DNA from: Hormiphora californensis
Lineage: Eukaryota; Ctenophora; Tentaculata; Cydippida; Pleurobrachiidae
Direction: 5' to 3'
Assembly (NCBI GenBank): GCA_020137815.1
Contig: CM035361.1
Span: forward strand, 2,470,162 to 2,534,161
DNA length: 64,000 nt
Part shown: piece by piece, positions 22,801 to 35,363 of the stretch
How positions within the stretch are numbered: the first letter of the stretch is position 1
Layout of the letters: the number at the start of each line of letters is the position of its first letter
The notes under the pieces: model-generated
What the model was told of the DNA's origin: nothing
Databases searched by the model: none
The model's input: only the letters and a program-made list of their open reading frames with translations
Program-made: the position numbers and the translations under genes

Positions 22801-24900
22801 TGAGGGCCGATGGGAAACTGATTTTCAGCTTGGATGTTGTCAATAGCACCATGTTCTTTAGGTACATATTTAACTGCAGTGTATCTCTATTATAACACAG
22901 AGCCACGTGAAGAGCTTCAGTAGCTATTCTACCACAGCTAGTTTATATACAATTCACACTGTACAGTGTGTAGTGTGTACACTGTACATACTGTACATAC
23001 TGTACATACTGTACAATCAATACACATATTAACGAATGTATGAAAACTTTATAGCTGGAACTTGACACCCCATAAATTCAGGGTTAACGGACGAGAGGTG
23101 TACAGACTATCCAAGGAGGACGGCGGTTTGTGTCTAGAGAGAATTTACAAGTACCATGACGCTCCCGGAATGTTTATTCAGAGTACCGATAACACTGAAT
23201 ACAGACAGGTAACAGTGCATTGTTATGTTCTAACCCTCCCTTTACGTTTGTGATTCGGGGGCGGGGCGCCCGAAACACAGTCTAGCCAGGCAAGCACTGC
23301 ATTGTGTTGAGAATTCAACTGTTCGCTACCCAAATTGTATTGGAGTATGTACAGGGTGTTCATTTTGGACGATATAATATATATCCCCTCCCTCATTACA
23401 GGTCAACTTCAAAAACGATGGTGATGACGATGATGAGATTGATTTCGATTTGATGCTGGTGAACCCAGATGACGAGGCAGATAAGAGTCAGGGTATTGTA
23501 ATTATCAAGATGCATGAATCTACTGAAGCCTTCTCTGAAGGAGGAGATATGGGTGTTCTGTGTAATGCTGGAGCTGGAAGGAACGAAGCAAATGCAATGT
23601 GCCGACACTTTGGACACAAATATGGAATCTTCATTAATCCCTTCTCATTCAAGGTACAAGAAGTTATCAATTAGTACATTGGGAGATTTTGGTATCTGGT
23701 ATGGGATAATCGGGTAAGATTAAATCAGAAAGCGGTTAATTCTTATCTTCCCTTGCTAGGCTGTTAGTCAGAAGAAAGAGAGCGTTTTCACCGAACTTCC
23801 ATTCTTTGCCACCGACTTGTCTTGTCCAGAGAGCGGTAAGCTAAACATGGATTTGACACAGCCAATCATAACTCGTTATTTAGGTCATGTGACTGGTTAT
23901 CAGCCAATCAGGGACCAGTATTTCCTAATTCGATCGGTTCCTGCGCTGCTAACAACCTCTACCATAATCTCTGTACAGCTCCTACTTACACTACCCCCGT
24001 TACAGCAATGGGCCCAGAGTCGTGTGAGTGGGTCGATTATGGCGAGAGTGATGTGCCATGCGTCAATGGTCAGCAAATGGCAGTTAGATGCGCTAACGAT
24101 CCTTTCACAGTGCAAACCAAGTTTGCAGTAACTGTGAACGCCAAGAGCAAGTAAGTGTGTGTGTGTTACCATGGTAACAAAAATATCATGATACAATGGG
24201 GGTCATAAAAAATATGTCCGAACAACTGTATCTCCCGGTTCTCCCTCCCTAATTGTTAACCCACCCATCCTCCCCTCCCCTCCCTAATAAATTCTCGGTC
24301 TCCAGGGCTAAGATGATGTGCTACGTTGGCGCTGAGCTGTATGGTCAGGAATACAACGCAAAACAGAACTTCAAGGCGATGATGATGCAACGATCTTCAA
24401 ACGGACAGTACTCCATGCTCAATGAGGATCCTAAATACAAGAAGGGGTAAGTGGTATGATACTATGGGAGACACCTACATCACCACCTACATGAACAACT
24501 ATACTGAACCATCAGTAAATCACAATATTACGAGATTATATAACACTATTATTCTCTGCAGTGCTTTCTTCGCAAAGGAGTCTGTCAAGGATATGGATCA
24601 GTGCTTCATTTGTTTGACCTGGATCGAGAATACCTCCATGGTGCAGATGGCACTTCATGGTGCCAAGTGTTCTTACGATATGGACGAGCAACAGGTAATT
24701 AATCAAATAACTGAGAATCAACTAATTATGTACATAATTGATTAAATAGCTGAGTATCAACTAATTATTTATCTAATTAATTAATTACCTGAACTAATTA
24801 GATCCGTCTTTAGTATACCCGGTATTTACAATATCACTACATTACTTGAATCTAAAAAAAACCCTCTTTTCAGATCTGGAACGAAATTATGCAAGGTTAG
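16851..24900 (+). CDS. Secreted trypsin-like (S1) serine protease with LDLa and SRCR-like modules
   Basis: About 17 exons, roughly 1,440 residues. Exon 1 (16851-16956) encodes a signal peptide MKIAFTAYLVLIAATWVAVS. Exon 2 (17106-17302) holds a charged pro-region ending TK|IYYGEEATPGQFPFM, the activation site. Exon 3 is 17442-17523. A single 2.2 kb exon, 17886-20074, carries the catalytic domain: His in TAAHC, Asp in DNDIAIL, Ser in GDSGGP, then beta-rich modules and an LDL-receptor class A domain (CDGSQNCFDGSDES) followed by a DGDNDGDNDGG linker. Later exons, about 20466-20604, 20713-20820, 20953-21057, 21811-21871, 22094-22230, 22630-22861, 23054-23208, 23401-23653, 23760-23834, 23978-24150, 24305-24449 and 24561-24694, end at TAG in 24875-24900. 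Exons 12-14 read as an SRCR-like domain (GVLCNAGAGRNEANAMCRHF ... QMAVRC). In the protease pocket, position 189 is Thr and the 191-220 disulfide is absent. The exon 5 to exon 6 junction has an unresolved phase. Confidence 0.88.
20105..20455. repeat. About 25 bp minisatellite in protease intron 4
   Basis: About 14 copies of CTAATTACTAATTAGAACCT plus CTAC. Each unit contains TACTAAT, close to the branch-point consensus, but unlike the other intronic arrays here it does not copy the splice acceptor. It fills most of the intron between exons 4 and 5. Confidence 0.9.
21171..21779. mobile_element. 609 bp foldback MITE in protease intron 7
   Basis: Near-perfect inverted arms of about 300 bp start with CTAGCGCACCCATTGGGTGC and are flanked by TA (21169-21170 and 21780-21781). 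The arms contain GGTTGCCATGGCAAC and TATCTAAGCGACAG. The loop is about 10 bp around TAATAGAG. Almost the whole element can form one long hairpin in the pre-mRNA. Confidence 0.9.
22240..22522. mobile_element. Half copy of the 609 bp foldback MITE
   Basis: This corresponds to one arm only, running from the loop (TATTATAATTTGGAGATGAA) to the terminus GGTGCGCTAG and then TA. It starts about 10 bases after the donor of protease exon 9. It lies about 460 bp from the intact element and in the same orientation as its right arm, so it may be a partial duplication or a deleted insertion. A short stretch of the arm is missing compared with the full copy. Confidence 0.85.
23858..23943. mobile_element. 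109 bp-family hAT MITE copy, 5' truncated (protease intron 13)
   Basis: Contains the family core CCAATCAGGGACCAGTATTT and the right terminus CGATCGGTTCCTG. The left terminus CAGGAACCGACCG is missing. It begins about 24 bases after the exon 13 donor. Confidence 0.8.
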
Positions 24901-24925
24901 TTACGTGATTATTTTCCTGCCTTGA

Positions 24926-25466
24926 ATTGGAAAACCGATGCAACAAGCTGATTTCTTGACTAATTTGTTCGTTGTGGTATCCTTGAGAACCACTGAGTTC
25001 TATGATTTCCGTTTCGTGAGACAAGGTGATCATTTCCTATATATCTTGTCTGGTTTCGATAATGAGTAGATACCCGGTCGCTTGTAGTGGGAAAACGGTA
25101 ATGCAAAGTGTGCGTCTCATTACTGTATTTCCATTACGGTAATACGACTACAAGCGGCGCTGATATAATGCGCATAGCCGTTTTTGGCTATTCGGTTAAA
25201 ATAGTCCAGAGGCGGTTTGAGCCAATTTCCCTAGGGGAATCGGTGTAAAATACCCACATTTATATTAGTCTTATGAATCAATATAGGGCATATCTTCTAG
25301 AGATATGTAATTGGCTTTAAAGTAAAAGGAAAAATCAACCAAATTAGACTAAATTGATATTTTTGAGATCAAGTTGAAAATACAGGTAACCATGCCAACG
25401 CGGAAATGACACTCTTCCCCCACGAAACGGAAGTTATAGAAATCAGCATTTTGCATTGGTTTTCCC
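24926..25466. mobile_element. Foldback/TIR element downstream of the protease gene
   Basis: The left end GGAAAACCGATGCAACAAGC and the right end GCATTTTGCATTGGTTTTCC are imperfect complements. Inner blocks TTCCGTTTCGTGAG and CCCACGAAACGGAAG are also inverted. No target duplication was found. It starts just 26 bases after the protease stop codon, so it may lie in the 3' UTR. Confidence 0.6.
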
Positions 25467-26257
25467 CATTGACGCCGTTACCGCCCCTAACTAGGTACTG
25501 AGGAAGGCGGCCCTCGTTTCTTTTTCATTATTCCTAAACCTCTGAAATAGAGAAAACCAAAACGATAACGGAGCAGACTCCACATTTTTGTAGCATGTAA
25601 CTTTACAATTGATAACCCGTAGACTTTGTGTAACGTTTTGTAGCAAATAAAATTACCATAAATTTTAAAATCTTGTTTTGATTTGTAACCTAAATGTAAG
25701 AAAGAGGTAAAACTGCAGCACAGACAATCAATTTGTAATTATGGCGATGAGAGAGCTGAGAGGCAAATCATGTTTTAGCAAGGACGGATAAGAGCCGATT
25801 ATACATCCTAATTGCCCCGTATGTGAGGGGATCGCCCTACGGGCGCGCGAACATGAGGGGCCCGACGTGCCCAAACATCCTAATCATTATTGGGTGTACC
25901 AGCTCTCTTACCCTAGCACGTCACAACGATAGAACTATAGTACCGGAGAGAGGGGGGCATTGTATAATCAGTAACTGGGGTAACTTGTAGTTGTAATCAC
26001 AATGATAAGGTAACATACCGTATGTGTCTTGTGTCAATATAACCATGTGTTAGCTAAAGGGATAATATAGAGTTAGTTGGGAATCGGTAGGAGGAGTATC
26101 GCGGGCAATAAAACACTGAAACAGCTGATGAAAGCGAGGTTAAAGGATAAAAACAATACACTGGGCACACTTCTATGTAAATGTAAAAACGTTTCATCAC
26201 AGTGTGATTCACACCGTTGTGGCAATGTATCTAAAACTAATATATTCCTATTCCATA
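25467..26257. other. Intergenic between protease (+) and WDR53 (-) 3' ends
   Basis: This is convergent 3' sequence. I see no gene, RNA gene or repeat family that I can support here. The reading frames around 26073-26280 are the complement of the last WDR53 exon and its flank. Confidence 0.5.
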
Positions 26258-29200
26258 TCACCGGACAGTGTATCGTGTAACAGTTGATGTCTCATCTGCT
26301 ATCAATACATCAAATGAAGTAGCATGATGTTGGCCCGCACACAACCAGTTAATCTTGGAACCATGGTACAATTTAAATACACCGTTCTCTGTTTCACCCT
26401 GATCCTCGTCATCAGGAGTTGTACTGTGCCTGCAGTGGGGGGGGGGGGGGTTGAGCATGGTGCCCTAATGAGTATGTCTATTGATACCGGGGTCCACTAA
26501 TAAAGTGAGAAATAAGGGGGTAACTGAAGATACTCACGGTTTGCCTAGCTAGACTGTGTTTACAAATGTAAAGGAGGGTTAGAAAATAACAACTCACGGT
26601 AAGGTGGAATGACCGTTACTAGCGCCACATTCCAGACCCGTTATATGTACAAAGCCATCGTTACCTCCCGTTACCACGGTTACCGGGTCGACCAGGCACA
26701 CACAACCTGCCCAAATATGGAATAATTAGACACAAAACCTGCCCAAATATGGAATGCCTTGTGAGATGGTTCCGGTCTGTTCATATCATGAGTGATTGCC
26801 GTTCCACTAACCTGTTCCTGCACTGTGGGATGGTAAAGTTCTAAAGGGGACATAGCCCACTTTCTTGGACCCCAACCTCCACACTTTAACAGCCCCGCTC
26901 CCATAGCCTGCCACTAAGTACCGTGATTTCCAATGTGTTGATATGGAGTTAACAAAGGGAGGGTTTATTACATGGACACCTGGAAAATAGGGGGGTGAAG
27001 AAGGACACTGACTGTACATCGCGCTACCTCGATGTACTCGCTACGCGGCCTCACGTAGCGGAAGAGGACGGTCTTATATGAGACAAGGGGTGAAGAAGGA
27101 CGAGGGATTAGAATTTGGCTGATAATAGTTAGACAAAAGATCAAGATATATTGAACTATGATTAGAGAAATCTAGCAGGACTAAAGATAAAATACGGCTC
27201 TGGTATAAATGGCTGTTGAAAGAATGGGAAATGCACCCCCAAACCTACCCTGTTGTTGAGAAGGCTCCAGAATGGTGTTCATGGGCTTCTGTCTATACAA
27301 ATCCCGGTGATGTATCTTGCAGTCCATACCACCTGATATAACGTGTTGGGCAAGGGTTAGTTACAAGGTTACAAGGTTTAGTAAATTCACCTTTCCTTAA
27401 TCAAATCTTTGCAGTCGATTTGTTTCAATCGTATCTTCTAATCATCTAGGGTTACTATTTGAAGCATCAGTATTTGAAGAAGTAACCTACCTGAAACTAT
27501 TTCGGCAGTGCGGCTTGGTACCCACTGAACACTAGCACAAATATTATCGTGTACAGTGTATCTACTGACAACCTCTCCTCTCTTTTTGATATCAAAACAC
27601 ATGACTTCTCCATTGTCATCGCAGCTTAGCTGAGGTGGGGGTAGATGTTAGCTGGGGGGGGGGGGGGGGTATTAGCTGGGGGTAGATATTAGCTGGGGGG
27701 TATTATAGCTGGGGTATTATAGCTGGGGTAGATATTAGCTGAGGAGGGGGTATTAGCTGAGGAGGTGGTATTAGCTGAGGAGGGGGTATTAGCTGAGGGC
27801 AGAGGGGGTAGATATTAGCTGGGGGGGGGGGGCGGTAGATATTAGTTGAGGGGGGGGGGGTAGATATTAGCTGGGGGGTAGATGTTAGTTGTGCGTGTTG
27901 CAGTAGTCCTTTCTGTACTGACTGACTATCAACAACCGCACAAGAACGGTGGATTGCTGTTTCTGACACAGACAAAATAATACAACCGATTCCGAGCAAA
28001 AACTAAATCTAAACCGAAACAATAAAATATACTCATAAATGCGGCCATACTATTTCTCTCTCTCTACTCTACTCATTCTCGTGCAGAACTCATCTCTCAG
28101 ATGCAGGGCTCTCTATGCAGAGTCTCGGGACTCATTTAGTCGCCAGCGTCTTAGTAAGCCACATTGCTAGACTAAGGCTGGATCTCAGACTAAAGCTCAG
28201 GCTATGCTTCAGATCACAGGAACTGACTCAACAGAAATGAACTCTCTCAGTGTCTCTCAAAGCAGAACTCAGGAACTGCAACATCAGAACTCTCAGGGCC
28301 GAACTCACTCTAGTGTCTCTCTCAGGAACTGCCGGGAACTGACAAGTGTCCTCTCCTCTTGTACCAGCTGACCACACCCGTCTTCTCCTCCACACGTTCT
28401 CCATCTCTAATCTAGGGCGTAGGTAGTTCCCCATTGTCTCCAATTATCGGTAGATCTTCTGGAGCATCTGACTGGCTAGCTGCGGACTACTACGATTGTC
28501 AGACAAAAGCAGCTATTGTCTAACTTGGTACAACCGGCATACCAGATCAAACCACACCCGTGTGAAGTTTCTCTTTCAGAATAATCAGCCTTTCTTCTCC
28601 TCCGGGAACAATGCATTCTAATCCGGTCAATACAAAATAACTCAGACTGCAGTGTCTAACAATACTGTAGCGGTGAAACAATGAATAAACTCAGGTTTAT
28701 TACCACAACAGACAAACAAGCCGAAAGCCAACAACAAACTCACATTCAGATGATAAACATACATGACTACCGACAAACATGCATAGTGGATCAGCTGACA
28801 GTTCAGCTGATGCCACATCCACCCCTCTCTCCGAAGAAGAGAACTGCAGGTTCTTTACTAACTCCTTATAAATTCCCTGCGGAAATACAGCAGGCTGAGG
28901 TAACATCCATCCGGGATCTAGTTTTGTTCGGCCGAACTCGACTGACATTACTGCATGTCATTTAAACCATTCGGATACAGCACTCCTCCACCAGACATCA
29001 GTGTCACCTAATTTTTCGGTTTTCTCCATTCTAGTTCTCACCTAGCTAAGGACAGTGTTCTCAGGAACATTACATGTTGTGAATTAAACCATCTGGGTTC
29101 TAACCTTTCAACTTCCCGGGAAGCTAATTCTGGCCGACATCACTTCATCCATTAACCCTCAGGATTAACTACACTATATAGCAGACATGCAAACTAAATC

Positions 29201-32200
29201 CCGATTTCGCCGGAAATCACCAGATGCTTCTGTGCAACTCATAACCGTAACATAAACAGCCAGATACCGCGGGGAAACTTAACAAGACTTGACCTGCTTC
29301 AGTGCGGGGTTTCAGACCTTCAGAGTCTCAGTTTCGGGTCCCTAATGAACCGGGAAAAAAACATGCTACACTCAATGCTTCTCTCTCACACTTCACTACC
29401 ACTTAAAAACTACAAGTCCACCTATAACACAGAAACTAAAACACTTACAGACAAATAGACAAACAACATCTAACTCAAATCTCTCGAACTCTCAATCTCT
29501 CACTCTTCACAGAGACAACACTACACTATACACTACCACTACAAATCAACTAACAAGACATCAGGTCCAGGACTACACCATACCCATCAGAGGCACACTC
29601 CAGCAGTAATAATCCACTGCTATCTAGTTCCGCTTGCAGAGTACTACTTGGCGAGGTCATGCTTGATCAGTGGCGGCCGCCAACTGGTGACCAGTCCCGC
29701 ACAGCATGGCCAGTGCCATACGAGACCAGCGATCACCGCGAAGGCATGACTATTCTGTTAGCGGTCCACCACAGACCAATCACACCAAAGCTCTCCTACA
29801 AGCCGAACCATTACCAGTACTGGCCCTGGGGACTCGTATAACAAACAGGCCTAATCAAACTTCAGAAACGGTCTCCGATTGACTCGTTTCTCCAGGCTTT
29901 CACCGCCACATCCCCAGGCTGAAGCAAACACTTAACAACACTCTCAGGAAACGTCTTAACTCTGCGTTCGCCAAGTACTGGTCCGTGCACATTTCAAAAA
30001 TCCTCAATTCTTCAATACTCATATCTCTTCCGTGAGATATACCCGTGTATCCTCCGGCTCACTCCTACCGTGGCCATTCTTACATAGACAACTCAAGACA
30101 ATTTCACAAATCTAAATGACAGTACAACACTCTTACATATCCTTCTAAGCACACACAAACACACTAACACACACCAACACACACCAACAATCTGTGCTTA
30201 GCAAATACAACCAAGATACAACCAAACCAGAAGCAACACAAAGATTCGCAGAGAAAATCAAACTCGGACAACTACTAACCTGGCTATAGCAGAGCCAATT
30301 ACTGAATGAACTGCTTCACTTCCAGTCATCCTCACCCCTTTATACCAAGGTCTTCTCCAGAAATCGAACTGCAGGTCCTAGTTTCAGATACCACCAACCA
30401 TCTCCAAATCATCAGGATTCTATATGCTGCTCCATACCACTCCAGAACACTCCGAGTTCCCCTGAAACGGAGTTAGGACCGGACTACGAGCACAGGTCTA
30501 CCGTGTCTATCCATAACTGCAGCTGACTTCCACCAGACTTCCAATCTCGAACCAATCGATACAGCCGTGTAACGAAATTATATCCTGGAATTCACCGGAT
30601 TTCCAAAACTTTTCAGGTCAAGCTTTAGAGGAACTCGGGTTCGCCCTAAAATCTCCTTCATCCGTCGAAAACCACTGGGCCAACGGAGTGACCCTCTTTG
30701 TCACCGAGCACTCGAGCAGTTTACACCATCAGGGTGTCTCACCACTTCAACAAAAAGTCAAATTTGTATCCTGCAGGCCATCGCGACATGTTCCTTCAGG
30801 GCAACACTGAAGCTGAAAGCGGTTTCAAACCTTTGAGCAGAACAACTATTTTGCCTCCGGGCTACAGTAGCTAGTCAAAAGAACTATCAAACACAGGGAA
30901 AACATTTCAAAACCATTTCTCTGGCCTCCGGGCTCTAACAGGACAGCAAAAATCCGTTCCTTCATCAGGGAAAATGGAAATATTTAGCTGAAAATCAGTT
31001 TTCAGCTATCACATCAGATCAAAAATTTTCCTCCGGTCTACAACGAATCAACGGGACTACGATCAAATGCAATTGCATAGACTAATCATCATCACCTCGG
31101 GGCTCTTACGGGACAACAGCAATCCCTAGCTGAAAACGGTTTTCAGCTAACACATCATATCAAACATCTTACCTCCGGGCAACGGTGCAGCGGGGAAACA
31201 GAACAACGATCATACACGGGGAAGACACAAAGACCAATTCAATAGCCTCCGGGATACTGGAATATATAACAGAACTACACCAAAAATCAGGGTAACAAAG
31301 TAACAAACACTAGCGGATGAATTTCTCTCTGGCCTCCGGGCTCTACGGGACAGCAGCAATCCCACCGAAGCCACCATTTTGTGCGTGTTGCAGTAGTCCT
31401 TTCTGTACTGACTGACTATCAACAACCGCACAAGAACGGTGGATTGCTGTTTCTGACACAGACAAAATAATACAACCGATTCCGAGCCAAAACTAAATCT
31501 AAACCGAAACAATAAAATATACTCATAAATGCGGCCATACTATTTCTCTCTCTCTACTCTACTCATTCTCGTGCAGAACTCATCTCTCAGATGCAGGGCT
31601 CTCTATGCAGAGTCTCGGGACTCATTTAGTCGCCAGCGTCTTAGTAAGCCACATTGCTAGACTAAGGCTGGATCTCAGACTAAAGCTCAGGCTATGCTTC
31701 AGATCACAGGAACTGACTCAACAGAAATGAACTCTCTCAGTAGAACTGTCTCCGTACAGAACTCACTCTAGTGTCTCTACTCAACTCCAAACTCTCGGTC
31801 TCTCTCAGGAACTCTCTCAGTGTCTCTCAACGCAGAACTCAGGAACTGCCTCAGCAGAACTGCCTCTCAGGAACTCCCTCTCAGGAACTGCTTCTCAGGA
31901 ACTGCCAAGTGTCCTCTCCTCTTGTACCAGCTGACCACACCCGTCTTCTCCTCCACACGTTCTCCATCTCTAATCTAGGGCGTAGGTAGTTCCCCATTGT
32001 CTCCAATTATCGGTAGATCTTCTGGAGCATCTGACTGGCTAGCTGCGGACTACTACGATTGTCAGACAAAAGCAGCTATTGTCTAACTTGGTACAACCGG
32101 CATACCAGATCAAACCACACCCGTGTGAAGTTTCTCTTTCAGAATAATCAGCCTTTCTTCTCCTCCGGGAACAATGCATTCTAATCCGGTCAATACAAAA

Positions 32201-33480
32201 TAACTCAGACTGCAGTGTCTAACAATACTGTAGCGGTGAAACAATGAATAAACTCAGGTTTATTACCACAACAGACAAACAAGCCGAAAGCCAACAACAA
32301 ACTCACATTCAGATGATAAACATACATGACTACCGACAAACATGCATAGTGGATCAGCTGACAGTTCAGCTGATGCCACATAGTTGTTGAGAAATTTGTT
32401 GAGAAAGTAAATTATAAACCTCATATCTTATTGTTATCCTAATCTAAACTCATCCTCACCAGACCTCCAACTCCCACTTACCAAATATTGCCCTTTTTCA
32501 TCGGGTGCCAGCTGGTTTATCTCCTCTTCATGTTTCCCCTCGTATACCTCATACACCTATAACACAGTACACAAATTAGTATAGTCTAGGTAGACAAAAT
32601 CAGGTTTCATTCTCGCACACACCCACGTACCTCACCTAAACTTCTGGTATCATATACAAAGATGGAACTATCGCTTGCCACGTAGAATTTAGCTGAAAAT
32701 AGGATTCATTTTAGAATACTATAGCTCTAGGCGGGTTATTTTGATCAGGAAAGTTATACAATGATGTCAATCCCCCCCCCGTTCTACCTGTATCTAAGGT
32801 TACGAAGTTAACCCCCGAAGTTACCCCTTGCCAGCGCGCACGAAGGGGTTATTTCGTGACCAACCTGTATCTCTGGGGTTGAATGTTACACTGTTAACAG
32901 CCTCACCAGGGAGGGGGGTTAGAGATGCAACTAGTTCATCTCCAGATCTCCATAACATCACCCTCCCATCTTCACTTCCTGGAAATATGATGGGGGGAGT
33001 TATATATCGGCCATTGCCCATTTGGAGAGTTTGAAAGTTTCAATTCGTATAGCGATAGACATTTTAAAAGGTTCTAAGAAATAGATGGAGTGAGAGTTGA
33101 GACAAAGATAAATGGAGAGAAAGACAATGGCCGGGTATATAAAATATTTGTTTCATAGAGCATGCAGCTGTAGTAACACAGCATTGTATTGTGAACAAAA
33201 AGCTTTGATACACCGCTGTTGTTTAGTGTGGTTTACTGTGTTGTTGTTGCTGCTGTGTCTCAGTGGTCTTTGTTACAAACTATATATGTTCATATCAGTT
33301 GACTCGATAAATATCCTAGCTAGACCTTGATGTATGTTTATTATGGGTATTATAGAGGCTTAGGTTTATTGTTAAAACTTAGAATAGGTCATCTGCGATG
33401 TAGACAGGGGAGGTTATAATAGGCAGTCTGTAGAAGTCTCCCTTTGGCAATATAAAGAGAGGGAGAGAGAGAGAAAGAGA

Positions 33481-33518
<38 letters not shown>

Positions 33519-33527
33519 GAGAGATAT

Positions 33528-33602
<75 letters not shown>

Positions 33603-34700
33603 TATAGAGATAGAGAGAGAGAGAGAGAGAGAGAAAGAAAACATATTTTGCATTATGTTAAATGCTGGCAGAATTGCTGTGTTGTTCTTTGAGTCTTTGG
33701 AGTCTCAAACTGAATGTTGTGAGACATTGGAATTTAAGGGTTTATTATGACAAATTTCTCTCGATTCTTTTCGCTTTTCATCGAGGCCAAGAGAAGAAGA
33801 AATGTAGAGAGGGATAGTTGAAATAAGAACCCTACAGATCATCGAGATTTATTTAAGATGAATGGAGGTGAGTGTTTGGCAGCCAGCCCCAGATATATCT
33901 TGTTTACTTTGCATTCATTGCTCTGTTTAGTATTCAGTCATTTTGTGAGCTGTTTTTCAGTTATTTTGAGCTTGTATTCTGTATGGTCCTTGGGAGCTTG
34001 TACTCTAAATATTTTGTATTTTCATTGTCACTGTACTTTGTAATTTTCACGTCCCCCAATTACAGTGAGCATGTTTCAACTGTAACCCAACTAAAATCTG
34101 ATAACGAAGGACCAATCTCCACAAACAACTCTGAGTGTCCCATCTCCAGCAGAACGCCCAACCAACCAACCAAAAACACTTTTATCAAACCCTGGCACCA
34201 CTCCAGAGCTATAATTATCAAACCCTGGCACCATGGTGTTGATTATTAATTGGAACAAAGCCCACCACCGATTAGACATTCCTCCGAGTACGAAACTAGG
34301 GATATTTGTAGTTCTACTAATCCTTGCTTCAGACTTTCAACTTCCACTGCTAGTCTTCAACAGTGTCTGTACCTTTGTATTTTGGACTTGGATATGTTAT
34401 GTGAATGCCAAGTGAGACCAGTGGGATCTTTTCAGATAAAACGGGGGAAAGGGAGGCCTGGTAAAGCCCAGTTGCAGTTCCCAATGTGAACGCATTTCAT
34501 TTGTGTCCCAAGGATTATGGCATGGGGATTATAACGATTTAATATGGTACACTATATATGGTCATACAATTGTTGACCAAATATGGTGTGTCTATCTCAG
34601 TACCTGACAGAGAGATGTTGTCTGATTGGCAGTGAGACACAGTAAGTACAGTGGCATCGTGCAGCTCAATCCTCGTACTATCAACCTCGCTAACTGACAT
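26258..34700 (-). CDS. WDR53: WD repeat-containing protein 53
   Basis: A WD40 beta-propeller protein of the WDR53 family; WDR53 acts as a substrate receptor candidate for CUL4-DDB1 ubiquitin ligases. About nine exons: 34700-34604 (MSVSEVDSTRIELHDATVLT), 32979 to about 32866 (GSEDGRVMLW), about 32693-32634 (KFYVASDSSIFVYDTRSL), about 32557-32484 (HEEEINQLAPDEKGQYL), 27629 to about 27490 (LSCDDNGEVMCFDI, NICASVQWVP), about 27340-27254, about 26993-26823 (GYGSGAVKVWRLG), about 26706-26597 (VTVVTGGNDGFVHITG) and 26447-26258, which ends in the family's conserved tail KINWL...VLIADETSTVTRY. Total about 335 residues (human 358). The ATG is preceded two bases upstream by a strong pyrimidine tract and TATAG. 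Intron 4 carries a 4.5 kb LTR element and an acceptor-copying minisatellite. Exon 1 is duplicated at 37501-37597. Confidence 0.92.
27629..27885. repeat. Minisatellite copying a WDR53 splice acceptor
   Basis: About a dozen units of 18-25 bp of the type GTAGATATTAGCTGAGGGGG. On the coding strand each reads CCCCCTCAG then CTAATA, matching the true acceptor CCACCTCAG|CTAAGC of the exon beginning at 27629. The array touches the exon and ends at the LTR element, whose 4 bp target duplication TAGT lies in the last unit. Confidence 0.85.
27890..32380 (-). mobile_element. Non-coding LTR retrotransposon derivative (LARD-like) in WDR53 intron
   Basis: Direct repeats 27890-28817 (928 bp) and 31380-32380 (1001 bp) are near-identical LTRs with TG...CA ends (on the minus strand TGTGGCATCAGC ... 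CAACACGCACA), flanked by TAGT at 27886-27889 and 32381-32384. Orientation is minus. Three bases inside the right LTR is a primer-binding site, TGGTGGCTTCGGTGGGATT (31358-31376, minus sense); its complement ends in CCA and continues into a T-arm-like AATCCCACC, as expected for a tRNA 3' end. A polypurine tract GGAGAGAGGGGTGGA abuts the left LTR. The 2,562 bp interior has no gag or pol frame, so it must depend on proteins from another element. The LTRs differ by about a 73 bp indel in a CTCTCAGGAACT-rich repeat. The insertion is in the same sense as WDR53. Confidence 0.92.
33459..33641. repeat. GA microsatellite in WDR53 intron 1
   Basis: Impure (GA)n. WDR53 intron 1 (32980-34603) otherwise shows no feature I can support; the plus-strand frames at 33858-34249 have no recognisable content. 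Confidence 0.9.
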
Positions 34701-35363
34701 TGCTATAAAGGGAGGGAGAGAGATATTATCTTGTACTGGAAACTTGGTCTACATAGAGTTTGATATATATATATTTCACTAAATTAAAACAACACAGTTT
34801 CTAATACAAGTGGTATTATCTCTCTCGAAACACAGAAACAAAACATTATATTGTCAAATCCATTAGATAAAAAGCACACTATATAAGAGAGGAAGTGATC
34901 AACAATAAGATCATCCTTTCCAGTTAAAAGGAATTCGAGTCTCAAAACAATGTGTCCAAAAAGTTGTGTTTCTTTAATCTCTGATAATCCACAGTCATTG
35001 TAGGTCAATAGAGTTCATATATAATCTCAGCAGCCCCTCTCACATAAATATATTTGAGAGTCATGATACTCAACTAGGGATTGGATTAATACAATCTCTT
35101 GTTTATGTAAACCCAAAAAGATTTTGATAGTTAATTGATTTGAGTATTTGTGTCTCTTTACCTCCTCTCTGTCTACTCTTTAAATTAACACAATTTTTTA
35201 ATTTACACGATCACTACTTCGAATATATTCCCAATCAAATACACACACAGCACAATTTTATAAGCTCAGGGGCGTGTCTCTCTTTCTGGTGTTCCCATAC
35301 TTTGTAGTCTACAAACCGAGATATCATGAACAGAACCTGATTGCCGCCCCCTCGCCCCAAGCT

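Noticed and set aside
28200-28443. Short frames in the LTRs as retroviral-type proteins
   Set aside because: None exceeds 100 codons or shows gag, protease, reverse transcriptase or integrase motifs; they lie in repeat-rich LTR sequence.
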